6,566 nucleotides of DNA, from contig DKIB01000063.1 in NCBI GenBank assembly GCA_002454015.1, forward strand, positions 426 through 6,991, written 5' to 3'. The notes beneath the pieces are model-generated. The model saw nothing but the letters and a program-made list of their open reading frames with translations. It was not told the origin of the DNA and ran no database searches. The position numbers and the translations under genes were made by a program. This stretch comes from Proteobacteria bacterium UBA6729. GTDB taxonomy: Bacteria > Pseudomonadota > Gammaproteobacteria > Porifericomitales > Porifericomitaceae. Below, in pieces: positions 1-6,320 of this stretch (its first letter is position 1; every line of letters begins with the position of its first letter).

Positions 1-1
1 G

Positions 2-37
2 GAGGCGCTGGCCCGGGCCAATGAGCTGCTGGACTGA
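2..37 (+). CDS. C-terminal end of an unidentified gene (partial)
   Basis: The reading frame entering from the left edge encodes the residues EALARANELLD and stops at TGA (35-37). Ten of the eleven sense codons end in G or C, as expected for a real gene in this G+C-rich genome, and the peptide looks like a terminal amphipathic helix. It converges on pyk: only base 38 separates the two stop codons. A perfect 12-base palindrome (TGGCCCGGGCCA, 9-20) lies inside it and could form a hairpin in either transcript, but no T-run follows. The minus strand here has no ATG, so a further minus-strand gene does not begin in this stretch. Too little is visible to name the product. Confidence 0.45.
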   Translation, partial: EALARANELLD

Positions 38-38
38 T

Positions 39-1502
39 TCAGTCTTGCGCAACAGGGCGCATGGAGACGGCAAAGGTGGGGTCGCCGATGCGGAAGAGCT
101 TGAGCGTATTGGTGCCCCCCTGTTTACCCAGCAGGTCACCGTGCGTGATGATGATCAAATCATCCTTGCCCGCAATATGGCGGCTCTCCAGTTCATCAAG
201 TACGCGCCTGTAGATGTGGTGCGGTTTCATCTCCTGCAGTGCAAAGGCAATCGGAAAGACGCCCCGGTACAACCGCACCTTGCGCTGTGTGGACACATGC
301 CTGGTGAAGGCGAATATGGGTTGGCCGGAACTGATACGTGACATCCACAGGGCCGTGGACCCGGTCTCGGTAATGGCGGCAATCACCTTGGCGCCCAGGT
401 GATTGGCAACATACATGGCCGCCATGGCGATACTCTCATCCATATCTTCAAACTTCTGATTGATCCGATGGTCCGATACCCGGATACTGCGTTGTTTTTC
501 GGTCTCTATACAGATCCTGACCACCGTATCTGCGACCAGGTCAGGAAACTGGCCAATACTGGTCTCTGCAGAAAGCAGAATCGCATCGGTACCATCCAGC
601 ACCGCGTTAGCCACATCAAACACCTCTGCACGCAGTGGCACCTGATGGTCGATCATGGATTGCATCATCTGGGTCGCTGTGATCACTGCACGGTCCAGGG
701 CACGTGCCTTGCCGATCAGCTGTTTCTGTACGGCAGGCAGACAGAAATCACCGATCTCCACACCCAGATCACCACGCGCAATCATGATGGCATCGGATGC
801 CTCAATGATCGCATCGGCATCATCCAGAACCTCGGCTCGTTCAAACTTGGAGATAATGCCTGCCTCGCTGCCCGCTGCACGCACCAGCCGTCGCGCCTCC
901 TTCACATCGGCCACATCCCTTACAAACGAGATCGCAAAATAATCTACTCCGGCCTGTGCGGCATGACGCAGGTCGGAACGATCCTTGGCAGTAAGCGCCC
1001 CCAGGGACAGGCGGCTGCCCGGCATATTGATGCCCTTGTGACCAGACAGTTCACCGCCACGCACCACCTCACAATGCACCTCCATGCCCCTGACCTTCTG
1101 TACCCGCAGCGCCACCCGACCATCATCGATCAACAGTGAACTCCCGGGTTGCACCTCCGCGGGCAGTTGGTCATAGGTGACCCCGACCCGGGTGACATCT
1201 CCAGCATGTTCGTCCAGCCCGGCGTCCAGCACAAAGGCAGCGTCCCTCTCCAGCATGACCTGCCCGTCCCTGAATTGCCGGAGGCGAATGCGGGGCCCCT
1301 GCAGATCTGCCATGATCGCAACCTCCATACCCGCGCTGGCAGCAAATTTACGCACTGCATCGATGCGTTTCTGGTGATCCGCCTGGGTCTGGTGTGAGTA
1401 GTTGATGCGGAAAATATCCACCCCGATCTGCATCAGTTTCTCCATGACCTCGGGTCGGTCGGTGGATGGCCCCAGCGTGACGATGATCTTGGTACGTCTC
1501 AT
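39..1502 (-). CDS. pyk: Pyruvate kinase, PykA-like
   Basis: Cytoplasmic enzyme that transfers the phosphate of phosphoenolpyruvate to ADP, giving pyruvate and ATP in the last step of glycolysis. The 487-residue product has a normal family length. Visible motifs are the N-terminal RRTKIIVTLGPSTD, RINYSH (33-37), the beta-barrel-to-B-domain junction DLQGPRIR (66-73), the B domain to about residue 160, the catalytic-lysine segment SKFERAE with K219 and metal ligand E221, ARGDLGVEIGD with metal ligand D245, TATQMMQSMI (275-284) and DVANAVLDGTDA. A C-terminal domain follows from about residue 340 and includes TETGSTA (378-384). L67, Q68 and R71 match the potassium-independent type except that Arg replaces the usual Lys. 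The start chosen is the ATG at 1502 because it begins the conserved RRTKI block; a longer in-frame ORF to 1595 is only pgk coding sequence. Its ATG overlaps the pgk stop as ATGA, with no obvious Shine-Dalgarno site, so it is probably translated by coupling. Last gene of the operon in this window. Confidence 0.95.
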   Translation of the reverse strand: MRRTKIIVTLGPSTDRPEVMEKLMQIGVDIFRINYSHQTQADHQKRIDAVRKFAASAGMEVAIMADLQGPRIRLRQFRDGQVMLERDAAFVLDAGLDEHAGDVTRVGVTYDQLPAEVQPGSSLLIDDGRVALRVQKVRGMEVHCEVVRGGELSGHKGINMPGSRLSLGALTAKDRSDLRHAAQAGVDYFAISFVRDVADVKEARRLVRAAGSEAGIISKFERAEVLDDADAIIEASDAIMIARGDLGVEIGDFCLPAVQKQLIGKARALDRAVITATQMMQSMIDHQVPLRAEVFDVANAVLDGTDAILLSAETSIGQFPDLVADTVVRICIETEKQRSIRVSDHRINQKFEDMDESIAMAAMYVANHLGAKVIAAITETGSTALWMSRISSGQPIFAFTRHVSTQRKVRLYRGVFPIAFALQEMKPHHIYRRVLDELESRHIAGKDDLIIITHGDLLGKQGGTNTLKLFRIGDPTFAVSMRPVAQD

Positions 1503-2704
1503 GAGCGCTGTGCCGAATGATGATTGAGCGCCTCCAGCGGGGGCATGAGCTGCCCGGCCAGAAAGGCCAGAAAGGCACCCCCGCCGGTGGAGCAAAAAGA
1601 GATGTCTTCCGCACCCCCAAAGGCTGCCAGTGCCGCCAGCGTATCACCACCACCGACCACGGAATAGGCAGCCGCGGCCGCGGTGGCCTCGGCCACTGCC
1701 CGGGTTCCGGCAGCAAAGGGGGCACACTCAAACACCCCCATGGGACCGCTCCAGACAATGGTACCGGCACTCGCCAGTAAGGATTGCAACTGCTGTGCGG
1801 TGGCGGGCCCCAGATCCAGGATCGACTCTGCAGCCGAAACCTCGCCGGGGGCACACACCCGGGTATCGGCATCTGCGGCAATGCGCGTGGCACAGACCAG
1901 ATCCACAGGCAGCACGATCTGTCCGGGGCGCGCCTGTTGCAACAACTGCCGTACCGACCCGGCCAGGGACGGCTCCGGCAATGGGGAGGCCCCCGTGTTG
2001 TGACCCGCTGCGTGTAACAGGGCATTGGCAATGCCGCCCCCCACCACGATATGGTCTGCCAGCCCCAGCAGGCGCTGCAGCACTGGCAGCCGGGTGTCCA
2101 CCTTGGCACCGCCCACCACCACAACCACGGGGGGTACCGGCGCCTCCAGCAGACGGGACAGCTGCCTGAGCTCACCGGACAGCACCGGACCGGCACAGGC
2201 CATCGGGGCATGGCGAACCACACCACACACGGAGGCATGGGCACGGTGCGAGACCGCAAAGGCATCATTTACGTACACATCACAGACCGCTGCCATGCGC
2301 ATCGCCAGGGCCTCATCATCCTCGGTCTCCCCCGGCAGGAAGCGCAAGTTCTCGCCCATGGTAATGCAACCCGGCGCCGGGGCGGCACTTTCCAGCCAGT
2401 CTGCACACAGGGGCACTTCGACCTGCAGCTGCTCTGCCAGGTGCTGCGCCACCGGGGCCAGAGACAGCTCCGCATCCCAGTGCCCTGCTGCCGGGCGCCC
2501 CAGATGAGAGATCAGTGTCACGGCAGCACCCGCCGACAACATACGGGTAATGCCCGGCACGCAGGCGGTGATACGTGTAGCATCGCGAATCTCCGGCAGC
2601 CCGGCAGCGCCCCGCTGCTGCAGTGGCACATTCATGTCCACACGCACCAGCAACCGGCGCTGTTGCAACTCCAGACTGAAGACCTCCACCGGTTGCTGCT
2701 GCAT
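1499..2704 (-). CDS. pgk: Phosphoglycerate kinase
   Basis: Cytoplasmic two-domain kinase that interconverts 1,3-bisphosphoglycerate plus ADP with 3-phosphoglycerate plus ATP; it serves glycolysis, gluconeogenesis and, in autotrophs, the Calvin cycle. The 401-residue product has the usual bacterial length. Motifs in order: RVDMNVPL (21-28), SHLGRP (66-71), GENLRFLPGE (117-126), YVNDAFAVSHRAHAS (144-158), the hinge/nucleotide segment GGAKVDT (198-204, with K201), SGPMGVFE (319-326), GGGDT (351-355) and STGGGA (372-377). Departures from the common consensus are Ser319 where NGPMGVFE is usual, and FLAFLAG where SLEFLEG is usual. The start at 2704 places the conserved RVDxN block at residue 21; a more upstream ATG at 2737 would run into gap. 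Only a weak GTGAG ribosome-binding match lies upstream, 8 bases after the gap stop, so coupling to gap is likely. Its TGA overlaps the pyk ATG. Confidence 0.95.
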   Translation of the reverse strand: MQQQPVEVFSLELQQRRLLVRVDMNVPLQQRGAAGLPEIRDATRITACVPGITRMLSAGAAVTLISHLGRPAAGHWDAELSLAPVAQHLAEQLQVEVPLCADWLESAAPAPGCITMGENLRFLPGETEDDEALAMRMAAVCDVYVNDAFAVSHRAHASVCGVVRHAPMACAGPVLSGELRQLSRLLEAPVPPVVVVVGGAKVDTRLPVLQRLLGLADHIVVGGGIANALLHAAGHNTGASPLPEPSLAGSVRQLLQQARPGQIVLPVDLVCATRIAADADTRVCAPGEVSAAESILDLGPATAQQLQSLLASAGTIVWSGPMGVFECAPFAAGTRAVAEATAAAAAYSVVGGGDTLAALAAFGGAEDISFCSTGGGAFLAFLAGQLMPPLEALNHHSAQRS

Positions 2705-2712
2705 GGCGCTCA

Positions 2713-3720
2713 CTACGGCGCGTTGATCATGGCGCATGCCGTATCCAGCATGCGATTGGCAAAGCCCCATTCATTGTCATACCAGGACACCACCTTGCCC
2801 AGGCGGCCCGTGACTACCCGGGTCAGGGCAGCATCGTATATCGATGAGGCCGTGGTGTGGTTGTAATCAGCAGACACCAGTGGTGCGTCCGCCACCTCCA
2901 GCACCCCCGCCAATTCTTTGGCGGCAGCCTCGCGCATCAATGCATCGATCTCTTCGGGACTGGTATCCCGCGAGGCCACAAAGCTCAGATCCACCAGGGA
3001 GACATTGGGGGTAGGCACGCGCACCGCGTAACCATCCAGCCGACCCGCCAGTTCGGGCAACACCAGACCCACGGCGGCGGCAGCCCCGGTCGTGGTCGGG
3101 ATCATGGATTGCGCTGCGCTGCGGGCGCGCCGCGGATCCTTGTGGAACACATCCAGCACCGGCTGGTCATTGGTATAAGAATGCACGGTGGTCATCAACC
3201 CTGACTCAATGCCCACCCCGCGATTCAGCACCCAGACCAGCGGTGCCAGACAGTTTGTAGTGCAGGAGGCATTTGAGACCACCCGATGCGAGGCGCGCAG
3301 CAATTGATGATTGACGCCGTACACCACCACCAGATCGGCACCACTGGCCGGGGCTGAAACCAACACCCGCTCCGCCCCGGCATCCAGATGTCTGGCGGCT
3401 TGCTCACGGGCGGTAAACAAACCGGTACACTCCAGCACCAGTGACACCTCCAGGGCCTGCCAGGGCAACCGGGCCGGGTCGCGTTCCGACAATACCTGCA
3501 CCGTAGTGCCCGCGATCTGCAGGCTGTTCCCGTCCACGCTGACCTCGCCCGCAAAGCGGCCGTGGGTGCTGTCATAGCGCAGCAGGTGGGCCAGCATATC
3601 CACCGGGCCCAGGTCGTTGATCGCCACCAGACTGAATGGCCACCGCTCCGTACCCGACTCATGCAGGGCCCGGACTATGCAACGACCGATGCGCCCGAAA
3701 CCATTAAGCCCAACCCGCAT
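2713..3720 (-). CDS. gap: Glyceraldehyde-3-phosphate dehydrogenase
   Basis: Homotetrameric cytoplasmic enzyme that oxidises glyceraldehyde 3-phosphate with NAD and inorganic phosphate to 1,3-bisphosphoglycerate. The 335-residue product has normal length. It starts with the Rossmann motif NGFGRIGR (6-13). Asn35-Asp36 in AINDLG is the acidic residue position typical of NAD-preferring enzymes. The catalytic loop SNASCTTNC (149-157) carries the nucleophile C153, and HSYTNDQ carries the base H180. Then come IPTTTGAA (207-214), RVPTPNVSLVDL (234-245) and the C-terminal WYDNEWGFANRM (313-324). The VVAIND-type N-terminus followed by LGPV, and HSYTNDQ, favour true GAPDH over erythrose-4-phosphate dehydrogenase (Epd), although the last helix FANRMLDT is shared with Epd. 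The ATG shares one base with the TGA of the upstream propeller gene (TGATG), with a modest GGAAG ribosome-binding match 10 bases upstream inside that gene. pgk follows 8 bases downstream. Confidence 0.95.
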   Translation of the reverse strand: MRVGLNGFGRIGRCIVRALHESGTERWPFSLVAINDLGPVDMLAHLLRYDSTHGRFAGEVSVDGNSLQIAGTTVQVLSERDPARLPWQALEVSLVLECTGLFTAREQAARHLDAGAERVLVSAPASGADLVVVYGVNHQLLRASHRVVSNASCTTNCLAPLVWVLNRGVGIESGLMTTVHSYTNDQPVLDVFHKDPRRARSAAQSMIPTTTGAAAAVGLVLPELAGRLDGYAVRVPTPNVSLVDLSFVASRDTSPEEIDALMREAAAKELAGVLEVADAPLVSADYNHTTASSIYDAALTRVVTGRLGKVVSWYDNEWGFANRMLDTACAMINAP

Positions 3721-4601
3721 CAGTGCAATGCTTCCAGCCGATAGGCCACTACCGCATCCTCCTTCATAAGCGGCACCAGCAACAACCGCTGTGCCACAAT
3801 GTACGCAATATCGGCGCTGCCCTGAACCAACTCCAACAGCGGTTCATGGGTGCCATCCGCATGGACATGATAGACCGTACCGGTTACCCAGTCAGACACC
3901 AGCCAGGAGCCATCGCCGACCGGCTCCACACCATCCAGATTACCCAGATCCTCCGTCAGCATGATCGGGCGACCGCCCCGTTGCAGGGGCACATAGAGCA
4001 GGCTGCCCACGTGTGGCGACACGGCATCCGGCTGCATCCATGTCCCCCAACTGCCCACCAGCAGGCGCTCCGGCTCCACCAACAGCCCGTTCGGTGCATC
4101 CAGGGCGGCATCCACCAGCCAGCGGAACAACCTGCCTTCACGCAACAGGTGGATGGTATTGGTTTCGGAGTCCGAGACATACACCTCCCCGGCAGCCGAC
4201 ACCGCCACATCATTCAGGAATATGCTGTCTGCCGCCTCATGTTTCATGATAATATTGCCTGTATCTGCGTCGATCTCAATCAAACGGTCGATATCTGCAA
4301 CGTACAGGCGGCGCTCGTGCAGGCCCATGCCACGTGGCGCATGCAGGCCGGAAACCCACTCGCGCTCCAACATGCGCCCCTGCAGACTCACTCTGGAGAT
4401 GAAGCCCTTGTTGTCCTTGTCGTACGGACCCCCATCCATGCTGGATACATACAGAACCTCTGCTATCGGATCATACAGCACCGACTCCGGGGTGCTGACC
4501 CCCTCCAGGCGCCATTGCAGCTGTGGCGGGGCCGCCATGACCGGGAGGGCAATCAGCGCTGGCATCAGGGTGATCCAGCAATACAAACATGGTCTAGTCA
4601 T
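3720..4601 (-). CDS. Secreted SMP-30/gluconolactonase-like beta-propeller protein
   Basis: The 293-residue product begins with a probable Sec signal peptide: MTRP, a hydrophobic stretch over residues 5-21, and a likely cleavage after VMA or VMAA (23/24). This implies the periplasm. The rest is built of repeated beta-strand units such as VLYVSSMDG, RRLYVADID, GEVYVSDSE and SWLVSDW, as in six-bladed SMP-30/gluconolactonase propellers. Residues at the positions of the family's divalent-metal and active-site ligands are visible: E39 (TPES), N130-D131 (FLNDV), N171 (APNG) and D223 (NLDG). Family members include sugar lactonases, but many have unknown substrates, so lactonase activity is only a possibility. 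The start at 4601 is supported by a strong AAGGAGG 9 bases upstream; the longer ORF from 4646 lacks this and would hide the signal peptide. It is the first gene of the operon and its stop overlaps the gap start. Why an exported protein leads a glycolytic operon is not explained by the sequence. Confidence 0.85.
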   Translation of the reverse strand: MTRPCLYCWITLMPALIALPVMAAPPQLQWRLEGVSTPESVLYDPIAEVLYVSSMDGGPYDKDNKGFISRVSLQGRMLEREWVSGLHAPRGMGLHERRLYVADIDRLIEIDADTGNIIMKHEAADSIFLNDVAVSAAGEVYVSDSETNTIHLLREGRLFRWLVDAALDAPNGLLVEPERLLVGSWGTWMQPDAVSPHVGSLLYVPLQRGGRPIMLTEDLGNLDGVEPVGDGSWLVSDWVTGTVYHVHADGTHEPLLELVQGSADIAYIVAQRLLLVPLMKEDAVVAYRLEALH

Positions 4602-4610
4602 CAGGGTAGT

Positions 4611-4617
4611 CCTCCTT
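4611..4617 (-). promoter_or_regulatory. Strong ribosome binding site that sets the propeller gene start
   Basis: On the minus strand this reads AAGGAGG, a full match to the anti-Shine-Dalgarno sequence, 9 bases before the ATG at 4601. It is the strongest ribosome binding site in the operon. The gap, pgk and pyk genes behind it have weak or no sites, which fits a translationally coupled unit loaded mainly from this position. Confidence 0.8.
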
Positions 4618-4629
4618 TCCGATGGGCAC

Positions 4630-4657
4630 TTGCAATCGTCCCCCAAGCCATTATAAT
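4630..4657 (+). promoter_or_regulatory. Sigma-70-type promoter for rpmB-rpmG
   Basis: TTGCAA (4630-4635) and a perfect TATAAT (4652-4657) are separated by 16 bases, a good vegetative promoter. Transcription would begin near 4664, leaving a leader of about 27 bases before the rpmB ATG at 4691. GAGGT (4676-4680) lies 10 bases before that ATG as its ribosome binding site. The -10 region is palindromic (ATTATAAT, 4650-4657), so it also presents TATAAT on the minus strand. Confidence 0.7.
4650..4655 (-). promoter_or_regulatory. Possible minus-strand -10 box for the propeller-gap-pgk-pyk operon
   Basis: Read on the minus strand these bases are TATAAT, a perfect -10 hexamer overlapping the plus-strand one by four bases. 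Transcription would start near 4643 and give a leader of about 42 bases containing the AAGGAGG site. No good -35 hexamer is found at 16-18 bases (CTCGGT at 17), so this promoter would be weak or activator-dependent. The operon could instead use a start that is not recognisable here. Confidence 0.4.
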
Positions 4658-4690
4658 ACCCCGCCTGTTACCACCGAGGTACTGAAACCC

Positions 4691-4930
4691 ATGTCCAGAG
4701 TATGCGAAGTCACGGGAAAGCGGGCGCAGTTCGGCAACCGCGTCTCCCATGCCCATAACAAGAGCCGGCATCGTTTCCAGCCCAACCTGCACTATCAGCG
4801 GTTCTGGCTGGAGGACGAGAAGCGCTGGGTGCGGTTGCGCGTCAGTGCGCACGGCTTGCGTATTATCGCCCGCAGGGGAATCGTCACGGTGCTGGCAGAG
4901 ATCCGCGCCCGGGCGCGACAGGAGAGATAA
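4691..4930 (+). CDS. rpmB: Ribosomal protein L28 (bL28)
   Basis: Structural protein of the large (50S) ribosomal subunit. The 79-residue product is one residue longer than the E. coli protein as I recall it and matches it throughout: [10 protein letters not shown] at the start, [18 protein letters not shown] (16-33), a central [16 protein letters not shown] and [10 protein letters not shown] near the end. It is strongly basic, as expected of an rRNA-binding protein. The ATG at 4691 is chosen because it begins the conserved block and has GAGGT 10 bases upstream; the frame is open further upstream but through the promoter. It is transcribed divergently from the glycolytic operon and followed 3 bases later by rpmG, the usual partner. 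Confidence 0.97.
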   Translation: MSRVCEVTGKRAQFGNRVSHAHNKSRHRFQPNLHYQRFWLEDEKRWVRLRVSAHGLRIIARRGIVTVLAEIRARARQER

Positions 4931-4933
4931 ACC

Positions 4934-5089
4934 ATGCGGGAAAAGATTCGTCTGGTATCAAGTGCCAAGACCGGGCACTTCTACACCACCACCAAGAACA
5001 AGCGCACCATGACCACGCCGTTGCAGCTCCGCAAATACGACCCGGTGGTACGCAAGCACGTCGTCTACAAAGAAGCCAAAATCAAGTAG
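4934..5089 (+). CDS. rpmG: Ribosomal protein L33 (bL33)
   Basis: Small basic protein of the 50S ribosomal subunit, located near the E site. The frame encodes 51 residues starting [17 protein letters not shown] and ending VVYKEAKIK, with the conserved TTTKNKRT in between. The length equals the short form found in many gammaproteobacteria, which lacks the MAKG start of the E. coli protein. It has no cysteines, so it is the zinc-independent form. The start follows the rpmB stop by 3 bases, with GGAG (4921-4924) 9 bases upstream inside rpmB. The stop codon region overlaps the 3' end of the convergent desaturase gene by 8 bases, so no intergenic terminator can separate them. Confidence 0.97.
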   Translation: MREKIRLVSSAKTGHFYTTTKNKRTMTTPLQLRKYDPVVRKHVVYKEAKIK

Positions 5090-6257
5090 CCCGGGTCAGG
5101 GTATAGCCCTTCAGGGTAGTGGCAAACTCGGTCAGTGCGGCGATGCCGGTACGCTCTGCCTCATCACACCACTGGCGCAGCTCGCTCAAGGCAGCCTCAT
5201 GGTTGGTCCGTTTCCGTAACAACTTTGCCAGGCGCTGCCGGAACCGGTATACCGACCTGAGGGTTGGATGGTTAACCAGCAGGCGCTGCCCCGCTGAACC
5301 CAGACGAGGGCCACGCAGCAACAACCAGCCCAGACGACGCATACGCCTGCGACAGGTATGGGTATCCGCCTTGCGCAGCTCCTCCCGATGCACCCGCGCC
5401 ATCACGCACCGCGCGTATGCACTCATGACATGCAGACGACTGCTGAGCACCGCACCCACGGTATCCAGGTCCGGAATCTGCTTGCCGATATCCACCCGGG
5501 GACGCGGCGCCAACTTCTGCTGGTCAACCTGAGCCAGGCCCAGCCGCTCCAACACACAGATATAGAGCCAGCCCACATCAAACTCCCACCACTGCGAAGA
5601 CATCCGGGCAGAACTGGCATAGGCATGGTGATTGTTATGCAGTTCCTCACCACCGATCAGCAGGCCGATGGGGCCCAGATTGGTGGAGCGATCCGCGGTA
5701 TTGAAGTTTCTGTAACCAACCCAGTGGCCCAGCCCGTTGATCACGCCAGCGGCAAAGAACGGAATCCACAACATCTGCACCGCCCACACCGTCAGGCCCA
5801 CACTGCCGAACAGCACTACATCGATCAACAGCATCACCGTGATGCCCAGGCTCTTTGAGCGCGCATACACATGGTGCTCCAGCCAGTCATCCGGTGTCCC
5901 CTGACCATAGTTGCGTATCGTCTCCTGACATGCCGTTTCTACAGAATACAGCTCGCTGCCTTCCCACAACACCTTGCTGATACCAAAACGAAACGGGCTG
6001 TGCGGGTCCTCCTGACCCTCCACCTTGTCATGATGCTTGCGATGCACGGAAACCCACTCCCGAGTCGCCATGCCCGTGGTCAACCACAACCAGAAACGGA
6101 AGAAATGGCTGACTGCCGGATGCATCTCCAGGGCCCGGTGGGCCTGATGACGATGCAAAAATACAGTGACGCCGACGATGGTGATATGTGCCAGCCCGAG
6201 GGCTACCAGCAGGTAACCCCACCAGGGCAGGTCAATCAGACCCGTAAAAACAAACAT
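5082..6257 (-). CDS. desB: Acyl-CoA delta-9 desaturase, DesB-like
   Basis: Integral-membrane di-iron enzyme that introduces a double bond into saturated acyl chains, raising membrane fluidity. It needs molecular oxygen and an electron-donor partner, none of which is encoded here. The three histidine boxes are complete: H35-R-H-Q-A-H40, H72-R-K-H-H76 and H207-N-N-H-H211 (in EELHNNHH). A fourth ligand motif N174-G-L-G-H178 is also present. Hydrophobic segments lie at about 12-34, 50-62, 136-157 and 160-180. The 391-residue length and a helical, basic C-terminal extension (about 250-391, ending [10 protein letters not shown]) match the Pseudomonas DesB type, which acts on exogenous acyl-CoA, rather than the shorter stearoyl-CoA desaturase core. 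The ATG at 6257 is the only in-frame start after a TAA three codons upstream; GGAGG (6271-6275) is 13 bases away, rather far. The 3' end overlaps rpmG by 8 bases. Exact substrate (acyl-CoA or phospholipid) is inferred from similarity. Confidence 0.9.
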   Translation of the reverse strand: MFVFTGLIDLPWWGYLLVALGLAHITIVGVTVFLHRHQAHRALEMHPAVSHFFRFWLWLTTGMATREWVSVHRKHHDKVEGQEDPHSPFRFGISKVLWEGSELYSVETACQETIRNYGQGTPDDWLEHHVYARSKSLGITVMLLIDVVLFGSVGLTVWAVQMLWIPFFAAGVINGLGHWVGYRNFNTADRSTNLGPIGLLIGGEELHNNHHAYASSARMSSQWWEFDVGWLYICVLERLGLAQVDQQKLAPRPRVDIGKQIPDLDTVGAVLSSRLHVMSAYARCVMARVHREELRKADTHTCRRRMRRLGWLLLRGPRLGSAGQRLLVNHPTLRSVYRFRQRLAKLLRKRTNHEAALSELRQWCDEAERTGIAALTEFATTLKGYTLTRAT

Positions 6258-6270
6258 GATTCGTTAAATA

Positions 6271-6275
6271 CCTCC
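6271..6275 (-). promoter_or_regulatory. Distant ribosome binding site of the desaturase gene
   Basis: Minus-strand GGAGG, 13 bases before the ATG at 6257, longer than the usual 5-10. No other start codon lies closer in frame, because TAA occurs three codons before the ATG. A T6 run (6276-6281) directly precedes it, placing the site immediately behind a terminator-like hairpin. Confidence 0.6.
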
Positions 6276-6309
6276 AAAAAACGCCTGGGCGACCGGGAGC
6301 CCCTCCAGG
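6276..6309 (-). terminator. Possible attenuator-type terminator in the desaturase leader
   Basis: In the minus-strand transcript CCUGG (6309-6305) can pair with CCAGG (6288-6284), with GGG/CCC (6303-6301 with 6297-6295) paired inside. CG and then six U residues (6281-6276) follow. This has the order of an intrinsic terminator, but the stem is short and interrupted. The same bases 6293-6309 can instead join a stronger hairpin spanning 6293-6320, so the two folds exclude each other, as in an attenuator or thermosensor. It would matter only if transcription starts upstream of 6320. Confidence 0.3.
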
Positions 6310-6320
6310 GGGGTGCCCGG
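6293..6320 (-). other. Strong G+C-rich hairpin in the desaturase leader
   Basis: An inverted repeat pairs CCGGG (6293-6297) with CCCGG (6316-6320) and CCCC (6300-6303) with GGGG (6310-6313), across a two-by-two internal mismatch and a six-base loop (6304-6309). That is nine G-C pairs. It sits 12 bases before the T6 run and 36 bases before the desB ATG on the minus strand. On the plus strand it lies just before the small ORF at 6329. Confidence 0.6.

Noticed and set aside
399..1139. Plus-strand ORF of 246 codons opposite pyk
   Set aside because: It is an antisense shadow of a gene whose catalytic motifs are all intact on the other strand.
1503..1595. Upstream start for pyk at 1595
   Set aside because: The added 31 residues are out-of-frame pgk sequence. 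The ATG at 1502 begins the conserved block and forms an ATGA junction.
1348..2268. Minus-strand ORF of 306 codons within pgk and pyk
   Set aside because: It is Pro/Trp/Arg-rich and in the wrong frame relative to conserved PGK motifs.
2705..2770. Upstream start codons for pgk (2770 or 2737)
   Set aside because: They would overlap gap coding sequence and add residues with no match to the PGK N-terminus; the ATG at 2704 gives the normal length.
2713..3720. gap as erythrose-4-phosphate dehydrogenase (Epd)
   Set aside because: The C-terminal FANRMLDT matches Epd, but AINDLGPV, HSYTNDQ and IPTTTGAA are GAPDH-like and the gene is joined to pgk and pyk. A tree would settle it.
3723..4685. Long plus-strand ORF of 320 codons opposite the propeller gene
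   Set aside because: The product is His/Gln/Arg-rich without family motifs, as antisense frames of G+C-rich genes usually are. The minus-strand gene has a signal peptide, family residues and a strong ribosome binding site.
5090..5125. Possible terminator hairpin after rpmG (AGGG-TATAG-CCCT)
   Set aside because: The stem is only four pairs, no T-run follows, and it lies in desB coding sequence.
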